This document shows, piece after piece, positions 9,623 through 17,563 of a stretch of 64,000 bases of DNA. Made by a program: the position numbers and the translations under genes. Source of the DNA: Hirschia baltica ATCC 49814 (GTDB taxonomy: Bacteria; Pseudomonadota; Alphaproteobacteria; Caulobacterales; Hyphomonadaceae); contig NC_012982.1 in the NCBI RefSeq assembly GCF_000023785.1, forward strand, positions 1,674,001 to 1,738,000, read 5' to 3'. Each line of letters opens with the position of its first letter. Position 1 is the first letter of the stretch. The notes under the pieces were generated by a model. That model did not search any database, had not been told where the DNA came from, and saw nothing but the letters and a program-made list of their open reading frames with translations.

Positions 9623-11632
9623 GTGATTTTATCGCCAGCTCTTTTTATGACGGCCGTTTCTGGTGTGATTCAACTTGGTAAAGCAGCAAGACATGCCAGA
9701 AGAGATCAATTGTTGTCACAAGATTTTTCTGTTCTTACGACTAGGTTTCCAGTTCATGACAGTCAGGAAATAGAATGGATGGCGGTTGATTATGTCTACC
9801 GCCGGCGAGATTTACATCATCATTGCCGTTTGGGCGGTGAATTAGATTCGTTGTTTACGGAGCAAAGCTTGGCATCAGGTGATGCGATGGAGCTGGCAAA
9901 GCCAACTGCGCGCCATAGGTCTCAGGTTGCATCTTGTGTGGATTTTTTATACGAGGCTCTGAGAAACGAAATACCCGATGCTGTTGATAGTAAAATACTT
10001 CGGAATACCGCGTTAGACCCTCGCATACAGTATATACACAAAGAATGGTTCACAAGTACGAAACCAAGCGGATGGGCTAGATTCGGGTTGGAGCTGGCTG
10101 ATGTTGCATTGGACGTAATCGGGAGTCAGCCGCAAGTTCTTGGTTTCGATAAAAAAGCGGAAGGCATATTGGAAGGCTTAATACCAAGTCTGGATGTTTT
10201 AGTTGATAGAGTAAAATTGGATGGCGGCGGCGAACAAGGTTTTGGCGAACGTCTTGTTAAAACATTCGTTCATTCTGCACTAGTATCTGTGTCACAACAT
10301 CCAGATTTAGTGACAAGCAAAGAGCGTTGGCAACCTGTCATTCATGGTATGATTGAGCCGCTTAAGGCTGAAGTAGAAACAAGCGAAGGATTAGAGTTCC
10401 TCGCACATGAAAAACTAACACGAGTTGTGTCAGGGTCAATGGTTCATGGTGCACTAGTGGCCATCAACAATAATGCCGACGCTTTTTTAAAGGGGGATGC
10501 TGGGACCAAGAAACTGATGGGTGAAATTACCCGCACAGTGCTAGGCGATGCTGTTTCAATACGCCCTGATGCATTTAATATTGTGGATGCATTGTCAGAG
10601 GTCGGTGCATTAAAGGTATATGAGGCGACTTTGAAAACAGCTTCAAAAAGACCAGAACTGTTTATGAGGGGTCGTTCTTTAGAAACAAATTCGGCCAGAC
10701 AGTTTCTTCAAAACATGGTCACTGTCATGCAGGACATGGCACCGCCTCCTTTTGATGCTAATTCTGGTTTTGGTTCTGAAATAATGAGTGCCGCGCTTGA
10801 TGTCGTTGGCGAGTACGGAACAACGCGAATCCAAGGTAAAGCCGGAAACAAAGATTGGGATACTGCTTGGGCGGATGTTTATAGCCATTTGTTTGCGGAT
10901 CTAATGAGCGGTTTGAAACTTGGTATCTCTAAAGGAAATCGCGGTGAGGTGCTTCAGCAATTGTTTACGCGTGAGCAAGCTGTTGATCTGGTAAAAGTTA
11001 TGGCCGGTCATATAGCTTCGCATCCGCACATGGCGGCAGGTAGGTCTGCAAATTCCGAAGTGAAGGAAATTGCACGTATTGCAGCTCAAGCTATTTCTAG
11101 TGACGAATTAGGATTGCTTAATGCACATGACTGGAGATCAGTTGTGTCCGTTATGACATTGACCGCCGCTCGTAATCCTGGCGTACTTTTTTCTGTGAAT
11201 GCAGAAGACAGTATGGGGCATGAGGTCGGATTAGAGTTGATTCAGCAGGTCTTACGAAAAGCTGGAGATTTGATGCAAAGAGAAGGTCGTGTCACTGGCA
11301 GTGTTCTTTTCGGTGAAACACTCAGAGAAGCTCTTAAAGTAACTATTAAAGCGGCTAATGCGAATCTTGTGCGTGTTATTGAAAAAAAGACGACAGGTGA
11401 CCAAAAGGCTCATATTCAAGAGGTTGGGTTGTTTATTGAGAAGTTGAACTCAATGTCGCTTTCTGACGATCCATCTACAACAATGAACGCTGATGAATGG
11501 CTATTCGTTTTTAAGTATTTTATCTCTCATATTCTTGAGAATGGTGTTGGAGCGGTGGATGAAATTCAAGCTGTCGATATCATCGAGGCTTTGAAGGCTG
11601 AAACCGGTGATGTGAATAGTTGGAGTAACTAG
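9623..11632 (+). CDS. Uncharacterised protein with about eight degenerate ~57-residue helical repeats
   Basis: The start is a GTG at 9623 preceded by AAGGAG. The 669-residue product is not one I recognise. Reading it for internal similarity, a unit recurs with Pro or a similar residue in a helix-turn: SQPQVL (about 168), QHPDLV (225), NNADAF (283), KRPELF (342), GEYGTT (396), SHPHMA (466), RNPGVL (517) and NANLVR (578). Each is preceded by a small/aliphatic helix (ALVSVS, ALVAIN, TLKTAS, LTAA) and followed by a second helix. The period is about 51-67 residues. This suggests a solenoid of helical pairs, possibly a scaffold. There is no clear signal peptide, though the first 18 residues are hydrophobic. 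It sits 11 bases after the membrane-protein gene, so probably acts with it. Confidence 0.75.
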   Translation: MILSPALFMTAVSGVIQLGKAARHARRDQLLSQDFSVLTTRFPVHDSQEIEWMAVDYVYRRRDLHHHCRLGGELDSLFTEQSLASGDAMELAKPTARHRSQVASCVDFLYEALRNEIPDAVDSKILRNTALDPRIQYIHKEWFTSTKPSGWARFGLELADVALDVIGSQPQVLGFDKKAEGILEGLIPSLDVLVDRVKLDGGGEQGFGERLVKTFVHSALVSVSQHPDLVTSKERWQPVIHGMIEPLKAEVETSEGLEFLAHEKLTRVVSGSMVHGALVAINNNADAFLKGDAGTKKLMGEITRTVLGDAVSIRPDAFNIVDALSEVGALKVYEATLKTASKRPELFMRGRSLETNSARQFLQNMVTVMQDMAPPPFDANSGFGSEIMSAALDVVGEYGTTRIQGKAGNKDWDTAWADVYSHLFADLMSGLKLGISKGNRGEVLQQLFTREQAVDLVKVMAGHIASHPHMAAGRSANSEVKEIARIAAQAISSDELGLLNAHDWRSVVSVMTLTAARNPGVLFSVNAEDSMGHEVGLELIQQVLRKAGDLMQREGRVTGSVLFGETLREALKVTIKAANANLVRVIEKKTTGDQKAHIQEVGLFIEKLNSMSLSDDPSTTMNADEWLFVFKYFISHILENGVGAVDEIQAVDIIEALKAETGDVNSWSN

Positions 11633-11669
11633 CTAAAGATTTTCGATTTTAGAAAACAGGGAGGCACAT

Positions 11670-12581
11670 ATGTCATTGAGCTATTTGAAGGGGTTTATTG
11701 CTGCATCGGTTGTGTGGGGTGCAGGGTGTGCAACTACTCAAACATCAGGCAATTCAAATACTAATTATACAGACGCTACAGTGAAGCAATCTCACTGTCA
11801 GTATGGCAAAGATTTGGTCTCTCTTGAAAATATCAAAGACGCTATTTCCAAATTTGATGATCAAAGTATAGCGGTCCTAAAAAATATTGATGACATCAAT
11901 CAACTGATTGCCAAGACTGAAAATATATCTTCATCATCGCGCCCCGAAGATGCCCTTGGATGTCGTTTTCTTGAGATGGAAGCACGTGTGTTGTTGATTG
12001 AAATGCCACCACAAGAAGGGCAGAGTGATCCATATACCTCTGCTCAAGAGGCAATTGAGGATGTCAAAACACTATGTACGACGACGAGTGATAGAAGAAT
12101 GTGTTCTGTTGCTGGGCTTCATGATGCAACTCTGTTTTCACGTCGTTCAGCAGCTGAGTTGAAGAGGATAGCTGATTCTGGGAGCAACGTACCAATTAAC
12201 TGGGAAGCAACCCGAAGTGTCACGCAATCGTTTGCTAATCATGTGAATACAAAATGGCCTGTATTGTTGCGCAGTTCCCAAGAGCAAGAGAATGTAACGA
12301 ACGCAGCTATTGAAAGAAGTTTGTTTGCATCAGCATGCACCGCCGATGATGCCATGACCAAAATCAATCGCCGGGTCTCATTAAACTTCAATAGAGATCA
12401 GAACGGGAATTTAGTGCCATACGGAAAGGATTCAGGAGAATTGTTGGCTTATATCGCTGTGGCAATGGATCTAAGTCCTGATGATTCGTGCTATCGCAAC
12501 CCTGTCGAAGGCAATTGTCGAGGGCGTTTGGCCAATATTGTACATTTGGCTTGTTTGCGTGCCGGAGAAAATGCAGGTTGA
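11670..12581 (+). CDS. Probable Cys-rich lipoprotein, unknown function
   Basis: A GGGAGG ribosome-binding site precedes the ATG. The 303-residue protein begins with a short hydrophobic export signal (YLKGFIAASVVWGAGC) ending at Cys20, an atypical but plausible lipobox. The mature part is mostly helical and polar, with several further cysteines (for example GCRFLE, TLCTTT, RMCSV, SACTA, SCYRN, NCRGR, HLACLR), suggesting periplasmic disulfides. I do not recognise a domain. It is the last gene of the three-gene operon, so its role is probably tied to the membrane protein and helical-repeat protein before it. Confidence 0.7.
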   Translation: MSLSYLKGFIAASVVWGAGCATTQTSGNSNTNYTDATVKQSHCQYGKDLVSLENIKDAISKFDDQSIAVLKNIDDINQLIAKTENISSSSRPEDALGCRFLEMEARVLLIEMPPQEGQSDPYTSAQEAIEDVKTLCTTTSDRRMCSVAGLHDATLFSRRSAAELKRIADSGSNVPINWEATRSVTQSFANHVNTKWPVLLRSSQEQENVTNAAIERSLFASACTADDAMTKINRRVSLNFNRDQNGNLVPYGKDSGELLAYIAVAMDLSPDDSCYRNPVEGNCRGRLANIVHLACLRAGENAG

Positions 12582-12731
12582 AGGTGTGTTTTTGTCCAAA
12601 TAATTTGTTAAATTAGAACGACAATTTGCAGGATGTGAGACGTAATATTTTCATACTTGCTGTTTAAAATATTGCTGGAAACAAGATCACTACTTGACTG
12701 ATGCAATGAGGACATTAGACATTGGCTTCAC

Positions 12732-12789
12732 GGTTCCATGAGGGAACCATCTGATAGTGTTTTCATGCGCGTTGGCAAAAACGACACTA
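12732..12789 (+). promoter_or_regulatory. Two adjacent inverted repeats in the desaturase leader
   Basis: GGTTCC (12732-12737) pairs with GGAACC (12743-12748) in a tight hairpin. Immediately after it, ATAGTG (12753-12758) pairs with CACTAT (12784-12789), supported by internal TTTT/AAAA pairing. Both lie 50-110 bases upstream of the desaturase ATG. They may form a structured mRNA leader or operators. No known riboswitch class is recognisable. Confidence 0.3.
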
Positions 12790-12840
12790 TTGGCGAATGG
12801 TTTAGAGTTATGGCCGCGGCCTGTAAGAGATAGAGACCGT

Positions 12841-13851
12841 ATGACGACTGAAACAAAACAGCCGGCATGGCGGAAGATACTTTCAGCCTACCAAAAACCC
12901 GATCTGACACATTCTATTTTTGAGATTCTACTTACAATTACTCCTCTGGCGTTGTTGTGGGCAGGAGCTTTTTGGGCGTCTGTGTCAGGTATGATTTGGC
13001 TTGCTGTCCTTTTGTGTCTTCCTGCAAGTGTTTTCCTTGTTAGGATGTTCCTGATCCAACACGATTGTGGGCATCATGCTTTTTTTAAATCACCAACTAT
13101 CAATAATTGGGTTGGTAGGTGTGTCGGTATTCTAACCTTAACACCTTATGATGTTTGGAGGCGCACGCACGCGATTCATCACGCAGCCTCTGGAAACCTT
13201 GATCGACGTGGGTTAGGTGCGATTGATACACTAACCGTTGAAGAATATCAGGAGCTTAGTTCTCTCCAGAAATTTGGATACCGCGCTTATCGTCATCCAA
13301 TTACATTATTTATTATCGGTCCGGTTTATATGTTCTTTTTAGAGCACAGAATACCGTCCGGTATCATGAAAGAAGGCTGGCGTCCGTGGGTGAGTGCAAT
13401 CGGAACGAATATAGCGGTTGCGGCGATTGCATGGTTGCTTGTATCCAATTTTGGGTGGGCTCCATTGCTTGCTGTGTTTGTACCATCAGTATTTTTTGCT
13501 GCAGTTCTAGGTGTTTGGTTGTTTTATGTTCAACACCAATTTGAAGATGTTCTCTGGTTTAGAAATAATAAGTGGAATCACACTGAAGGGGCCTTATTAG
13601 GTAGCTCTCACTATGATTTGCCACAGCCTTTAAGTTGGTTGACTGGATATATAGGTATTCACCATGTGCATCATGCGGCGAGCAAAATACCTTTTTATAA
13701 ATTACCTAAAGTACTGAAAGACCATCCGGACTTAAAAGATTTAAACCGCCTTACATTATGGCAAAGTTTCAAATGCGTTCCACTAGCTCTATGGGATGAA
13801 CAGAATGAACGTATGATTTCATTCCGACAGTTTAGAAAACAGTTTGCTTGA
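12841..13851 (+). CDS. Membrane fatty-acid desaturase family protein
   Basis: The 336-residue protein begins at MTTETKQPAW; an upstream in-frame ATG at 12757 adds residues unlike the family. It is a di-iron membrane desaturase that would insert a double bond in acyl chains at the inner membrane. All three His boxes are present: HDCGHH (74-79), HAIHH (110-114) and HHVHH (about 274-278). Hydrophobic spans lie near 28-70, 150-175 and 185-225. The His-box pattern fits the omega-6/delta-12-like group, but regioselectivity cannot be read from sequence. It is a monocistronic unit, closed by a terminator at 13879. Alternative substrates such as carotenoids or other lipids are possible. Confidence 0.85.
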   Translation: MTTETKQPAWRKILSAYQKPDLTHSIFEILLTITPLALLWAGAFWASVSGMIWLAVLLCLPASVFLVRMFLIQHDCGHHAFFKSPTINNWVGRCVGILTLTPYDVWRRTHAIHHAASGNLDRRGLGAIDTLTVEEYQELSSLQKFGYRAYRHPITLFIIGPVYMFFLEHRIPSGIMKEGWRPWVSAIGTNIAVAAIAWLLVSNFGWAPLLAVFVPSVFFAAVLGVWLFYVQHQFEDVLWFRNNKWNHTEGALLGSSHYDLPQPLSWLTGYIGIHHVHHAASKIPFYKLPKVLKDHPDLKDLNRLTLWQSFKCVPLALWDEQNERMISFRQFRKQFA

Positions 13852-13878
13852 TGTGATTTTTCATTAAAACCCTAAAAG

Positions 13879-13904
13879 CCGCTAAGTAATTAGCGGTTTT
13901 TTTT
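13879..13904 (+). terminator. Rho-independent terminator after the desaturase
   Basis: CCGCTAA and TTAGCGG form a 7-bp stem with a 4-base loop, followed directly by eight T. It lies 27 bases after the desaturase stop. Confidence 0.85.
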
Positions 13905-13921
13905 GTCTCTCCACTTCCAAC

Positions 13922-14761
13922 ATGTCAGAAGTAATTATGGATGAATTGATCCTTACGAACATTCCTCTTTTATTTGCTTTGATTTTCGCAGGTGCGGGAG
14001 CGGGTATAGCTGCTGGTATGTTTGGAGTAGGTGGAGGCATTATTATAGTGCCGGCTTTATATCTTACCTTTAGCTCTCTAGGTTTTGCTGAAACAGCAAT
14101 GCATGTGTCGGTTGGAACATCGTTAGCTACAATTATTGCAACATCAATCAGATCTGTGCTGTCTCACAATGCCAAAGGGGCTGTTGACTGGAATATTCTG
14201 AAATTGTGGGGTCCATTCATAATATTAGGAGCGTTTGCAGGTAGTTTTTTAGCTGCAATCCTTTCTGGTCGCGCGCTAACTATATTTTTTGGTGCTGTTG
14301 CTTTTTTGCTTGCTGCACAACTTATCTTTGGGCGCCCGAGCTGGAAACTAGCAAGTGATATTCCGAGCGGACCAATAGCTTGGTTTATATCCATCACTAT
14401 TGGTTTATGTTCCTCATTGATGGGAATTGGGGGAGGTGTATTTGGTGTGACCACAATGGTTCTTTATGGTCGTTCTATACATCAGGCAATTGGTACGAGT
14501 GCAGGGTTTGGAGCTTTAATTGGTATTCCAGCTGTTGTTGGATATGTCATCAATGGATGGTATGTTGAAAATCTGCCACCAATATCTATCGGTTATTTGA
14601 ACCTTCCGGGGTTTCTACTTATTGCGCTGATGACAACATCATTCGCGCCTATAGGTGCTTGGATTGCTCATGGCTTGGATGCCGTGAGATTAAGAAAAAT
14701 TTTTGGGCTTCTTTTGATTTGTACTGCGATCAATATGTTGAGAAAAGCACTTTGGGGATGA
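13922..14761 (+). CDS. TauE/SafE-family sulfite/anion permease
   Basis: This 279-residue inner-membrane protein has about eight hydrophobic spans and the two-fold family repeat. The glycine-rich signature appears twice: AGMFGVGGGIIIVPAL near residue 30 and SLMGIGGGVFGVTTMVLYG near 165. Family members move sulfite, sulfoacetate or related anions, usually outward. Nothing nearby concerns sulfur metabolism, so the substrate is open. The ATG at 13922 lacks a ribosome-binding site; the in-frame ATG at 13937 (MDELILTN) follows a weak AGAAG and is an alternative. It converges on the thioesterase gene, with only five bases between stops. Confidence 0.85.
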   Translation: MSEVIMDELILTNIPLLFALIFAGAGAGIAAGMFGVGGGIIIVPALYLTFSSLGFAETAMHVSVGTSLATIIATSIRSVLSHNAKGAVDWNILKLWGPFIILGAFAGSFLAAILSGRALTIFFGAVAFLLAAQLIFGRPSWKLASDIPSGPIAWFISITIGLCSSLMGIGGGVFGVTTMVLYGRSIHQAIGTSAGFGALIGIPAVVGYVINGWYVENLPPISIGYLNLPGFLLIALMTTSFAPIGAWIAHGLDAVRLRKIFGLLLICTAINMLRKALWG

Positions 14762-14766
14762 CTTTT

Positions 14767-15186
14767 TCAACGTTTAAACAGTTTGAAACTACCTATTGCA
14801 GAGGCGCATACGCGATTTCTAGAATTAAGAGTAGCAGAGATTGTTGTCAGATTATCGCTAACCTTATTTAGTGTAACTTCTGCTTCCACCCATTTGCCAA
14901 TCATTATGACGTGATGAAATTCTATTTTTAGAGTCAAGGTTACGAGTTTTTGGTCATAAATTTCGGATAAGGCTTGGGCCATAAAGACGTCTAGTAGAGT
15001 CGAGATCATACCGCCGTGCATAAAACCCAAATTGTTGGTATGTCGATTTTCCGGCATGAAGCCAAATGTTTTTGGGGATGTATTATCTTTCGACTGATAA
15101 CGATAAAAGGGGCCTAGTAGATCAACTAAAGGCCCCCGGTCTACAATTGGAACAAATCCGTTAGGGATAGAGTGGCGGTTGTCCAT
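14767..15186 (-). CDS. Hotdog-fold acyl-CoA thioesterase (PaaI-like)
   Basis: The 139-residue protein has the PaaI/4HBT hotdog pattern: a conserved NLGFMHGGMISTLLDVFMA stretch, with the helix-start Gly-Gly and catalytic-type Asp, then strands TLTLKIEFHHVIMIGKWVEAEV. Such enzymes hydrolyse acyl-CoA to free acid and CoA in the cytoplasm. It is the fourth gene of the minus operon scoA-scoB-bdhA-thioesterase, starting 46 bases after bdhA. It could recycle CoA from stalled acyl-CoA intermediates. The substrate cannot be read from the sequence. Confidence 0.8.
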   Translation of the reverse strand: MDNRHSIPNGFVPIVDRGPLVDLLGPFYRYQSKDNTSPKTFGFMPENRHTNNLGFMHGGMISTLLDVFMAQALSEIYDQKLVTLTLKIEFHHVIMIGKWVEAEVTLNKVSDNLTTISATLNSRNRVCASAIGSFKLFKR

Positions 15187-15231
15187 TTTTGATGCTCAAT
15201 ATCTAATTCAAAACGATAATTGTATAGTGCA

Positions 15232-16050
15232 CTACAGAGCCGTCCAGCCGCCTTCCATTTTTATATCGGCACCAGTGATGCTATTGGCAGCATCGGACAT
15301 AAGGAAACACGTCATTCGGGCTATTTCTTCGATAGTTGTAAATTCTTTGGTTGGTTGTCGGTCAAGCATCACTGTTTTAATTACTTCATCGATTTCAAGA
15401 TTTCTAGCTTTAGCTGTCGCTTGAATTTGGTTGTCGACTAACGGGGTGTGGACATAACCTGGGCAGATAGCATTTACTCGGATACCAAATTCAGCACCTT
15501 CCAATGCTGCTGTCTTTGTAAAGCCCATGACTCCGTGTTTGGCAGTTACATATGCCGATTTAAAAGGAGAGGCGGTCAAGCCATGCGCTGAAGATATGTT
15601 TATTATGCGGCCCCAATTACGCGCTTTCATCTCTGAAAAAGCTAATCGAGTAGTATGAAAAATGGAACTCAGATTGAGAGAAAGTATCTGGTCCCATTTT
15701 TCAGTTGGAAAGTCTTCTATTGGCGCAATGTGTTGTATTCCAGCATTGTTGATAACGCCGTGGATATCACCGAAAGCTTCTTTAAAAACGTCAAACATAG
15801 TATCAATCTCTGACGGATTTGTAAGATCAGCGTTTGAATAAATGATTTTTCTGCCTGACGTCTTTTCCAGTTCTAACCTAAATGTTTCAATTTCTTCGGG
15901 AAGCCCAAGTCCATTGATCATTACATTACACCCTGCATTGGCTAAACCGATGGCAATCCCTTTACCGATACCACTTGTCGATCCGGTAACGAGTACATTT
16001 CTCCCTGTAAGGTCCAAAAAGTCGCTAAGTGGGTGTTTTGACATGTTCAT
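15232..16050 (-). CDS. bdhA: 3-hydroxybutyrate dehydrogenase (SDR family)
   Basis: The 272-residue short-chain dehydrogenase interconverts (R)-3-hydroxybutyrate and acetoacetate with NAD(H). The cofactor motif TGSTSGIG (22-29), NNAG (102-105), the serine in NISSAHG (about 154) and YVTAK (Tyr168, Lys172) are all present. The context [20 protein letters not shown]-like and the neighbouring CoA-transferase genes point to the 3-hydroxybutyrate subfamily rather than a general SDR. Its ATG overlaps the scoB stop (ATGA). A second in-frame ATG six bases later (MSKHPLSD) is better spaced from GGTGG and may be used instead. Confidence 0.85.
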   Translation of the reverse strand: MNMSKHPLSDFLDLTGRNVLVTGSTSGIGKGIAIGLANAGCNVMINGLGLPEEIETFRLELEKTSGRKIIYSNADLTNPSEIDTMFDVFKEAFGDIHGVINNAGIQHIAPIEDFPTEKWDQILSLNLSSIFHTTRLAFSEMKARNWGRIINISSAHGLTASPFKSAYVTAKHGVMGFTKTAALEGAEFGIRVNAICPGYVHTPLVDNQIQATAKARNLEIDEVIKTVMLDRQPTKEFTTIEEIARMTCFLMSDAANSITGADIKMEGGWTAL

Positions 16051-16676
16051 TCCACCAAATTAGCTAAAGTTTTTGATTTGATTTCGTCGAGCGTAACGTT
16101 AGCTGCCAACTCTACGATTTTTAGCCCATGTGGAACAACGTCAAATACCCCTAAATCAGTAATGATTCTATCAACGACGCCTTTTCCAGTTAGAGGGAGG
16201 GTACAGGAAGGGAGAAGTTTTGATTCTCCTCGCTTATTTGTGTGATCCATGACGACTATAATGCGCTGCACGCCTGCAACCAGATCCATTGCGCCACCCA
16301 TTCCTTTGACAAGCTTGCCTGGAATCATCCAATTGGCGAGATCTCCATTTTCAGCAACCTCCATAGCACCGAGAATTGCAAGATTTATATGTCCGCCTCT
16401 AATCATGGCAAATGAAGTAGAAGAGGAAAAAAAGCTAGTGCGATCGAGTTCTGTAATGGTTTGCTTGCCAGCGTTTATCAGGTCGGCGTCTTCTTCTCCT
16501 TCAAAAGGAAATGGCCCCATTCCAAGCATGCCATTTTCCGATTGGAGCGTAACATCCACGCCTTCTGGAATGTAGTTTGAAACAAGTGTTGGAATACCAA
16601 TACCAAGGTTTACATAAAAGCCGTCTTCAAGTTCTTGAGCTGCACGGGCAGCCATCTGGTTGCGGTCCCAAGGCAT
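16047..16676 (-). CDS. scoB: 3-oxoacid CoA-transferase subunit B
   Basis: The 209-residue beta subunit of a type I CoA-transferase transfers CoA between succinyl-CoA (or another donor) and acetoacetate. The catalytic Glu is Glu47 in [11 protein letters not shown], and the family stretches [10 protein letters not shown] and [12 protein letters not shown] are present. The length is normal for a split subunit. It starts two bases after the stop of subunit A and overlaps the dehydrogenase start, so the three genes form one translationally linked unit. This converts 3-hydroxybutyrate through acetoacetate to acetoacetyl-CoA. Confidence 0.9.
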   Translation of the reverse strand: MPWDRNQMAARAAQELEDGFYVNLGIGIPTLVSNYIPEGVDVTLQSENGMLGMGPFPFEGEEDADLINAGKQTITELDRTSFFSSSTSFAMIRGGHINLAILGAMEVAENGDLANWMIPGKLVKGMGGAMDLVAGVQRIIVVMDHTNKRGESKLLPSCTLPLTGKGVVDRIITDLGVFDVVPHGLKIVELAANVTLDEIKSKTLANLVE

Positions 16677-16678
16677 AA

Positions 16679-17386
16679 TTATGACTCCTCTCTGGTGCGT
16701 GTGGTTACTTTTTCGATTCGTTTTTCATGATGTCCTTGGATCACGCGTTGAACGAACACGCCCGGAGTATGAATGTGGGCAGGATCAAGGGAGCCGACGG
16801 GTACAATTTCTTCTACTTCTGCGATGGTCATTTTACTCGCCATAGCCATATCTGGATTGAAATTCATAGCAGTTTTTCGGTAGACAAGGTTTCCCTGAGC
16901 ATCGCCTTTCCAAGCTTTTACAATGGCTATATCGCCCGTTAGCCCTGTTTCTAAAATGTAGGTCTGACCATTAAAATCTCGGTGTTCTTTCCCCTCAGCA
17001 ATCACTGTTCCCACACCCGTTTTGGTATAAAATCCTGCAATTCCAGCTCCACCAGCTCTGCATCTCTCAGCTAGGGTGCCTTGTGGATTAAATTCCAATT
17101 CCAGTTCACCATTTAAATATTGGCGTTCAAATTCTTTATTTTCACCAACATAAGAAGAAATCATTTTCTTGATTTGACGGTTTTCTAGGAGAAGCCCTAA
17201 TCCAAAACCATCGACACCAGCATTATTTGAAATGACTGTGAGATTTTTAGATCCATTCTTTTGGATCGCATTGATCAGTAGTTCGGGAATTCCACAAAGC
17301 CCAAAACCTCCCGATACAATGGTCATGTTATCCTTTAGGAGGCCATCCAGTGCTGAATTAGCATCTGAATAAATTTTATTAGCCAT
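16679..17386 (-). CDS. scoA: 3-oxoacid CoA-transferase subunit A
   Basis: The 235-residue alpha subunit starts at the ATG at 17386 (MANKIYSD), preceded by AAGGGGAAG; an upstream frame extension adds 12 unlikely residues. The diagnostic [11 protein letters not shown] motif and the later [22 protein letters not shown] stretch, typical of subunit A, are clear. It pairs with subunit B in the heteromeric enzyme. It heads the operon scoA-scoB-bdhA-thioesterase and is divergent from a TonB receptor gene. The shared gap holds two TetR-type palindromes, so both directions may be under one repressor. Confidence 0.9.
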   Translation of the reverse strand: MANKIYSDANSALDGLLKDNMTIVSGGFGLCGIPELLINAIQKNGSKNLTVISNNAGVDGFGLGLLLENRQIKKMISSYVGENKEFERQYLNGELELEFNPQGTLAERCRAGGAGIAGFYTKTGVGTVIAEGKEHRDFNGQTYILETGLTGDIAIVKAWKGDAQGNLVYRKTAMNFNPDMAMASKMTIAEVEEIVPVGSLDPAHIHTPGVFVQRVIQGHHEKRIEKVTTRTREES

Positions 17387-17453
17387 TCTTCTTCCCCTTG
17401 TTGTGCTTTTAAACCCGAACATCTGGCGGTTCGTTAGATTATACTGAACCCAA

Positions 17454-17480
17454 TTGACAGGTCATAAACCTATCTATACT
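17454..17480 (+). promoter_or_regulatory. Probable sigma70 promoter of the TonB receptor gene
   Basis: TTGACA at 17454-17459 and TATACT at 17475-17480 match the -35 and -10 consensus, though the 15-base spacer is short. The first palindromic operator begins at the last base of the -10 box, so a bound repressor would block transcription start. Confidence 0.5.
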
Positions 17481-17497
17481 TTCAACGCGTGTTGAAA
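17480..17497. promoter_or_regulatory. Candidate TetR operator, copy 1
   Basis: TTTCAACGCGTGTTGAAA is a perfect 18-base palindrome with the core TTCAAC-N4-GTTGAA. The same core recurs at 20731 beside the TetR gene. It lies just downstream of the TonB receptor promoter and within the divergent scoA gap. Confidence 0.65.
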
Positions 17498-17511
17498 TCA
17501 ACATTTGTTGA
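17498..17511. promoter_or_regulatory. Candidate TetR operator, copy 2 (tandem)
   Basis: TCAACATTTGTTGA is a 14-base palindrome directly abutting copy 1. Its centre is 16 bases from that of copy 1. It keeps the TCAAC-N4-GTTGA core, and tandem spacing suggests two regulator dimers bind side by side. Confidence 0.6.
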
Positions 17512-17563
17512 AAAATTGTTGGTTTAGAAGAAGTCAAAATGGCTCGCATTGGGAGGAATAGGT

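Noticed and set aside
12728-12910. 60-codon minus frame over the desaturase leader
   Set aside because: It overlaps the two inverted repeats and the start of the desaturase, with no Shine-Dalgarno and no recognisable domain.
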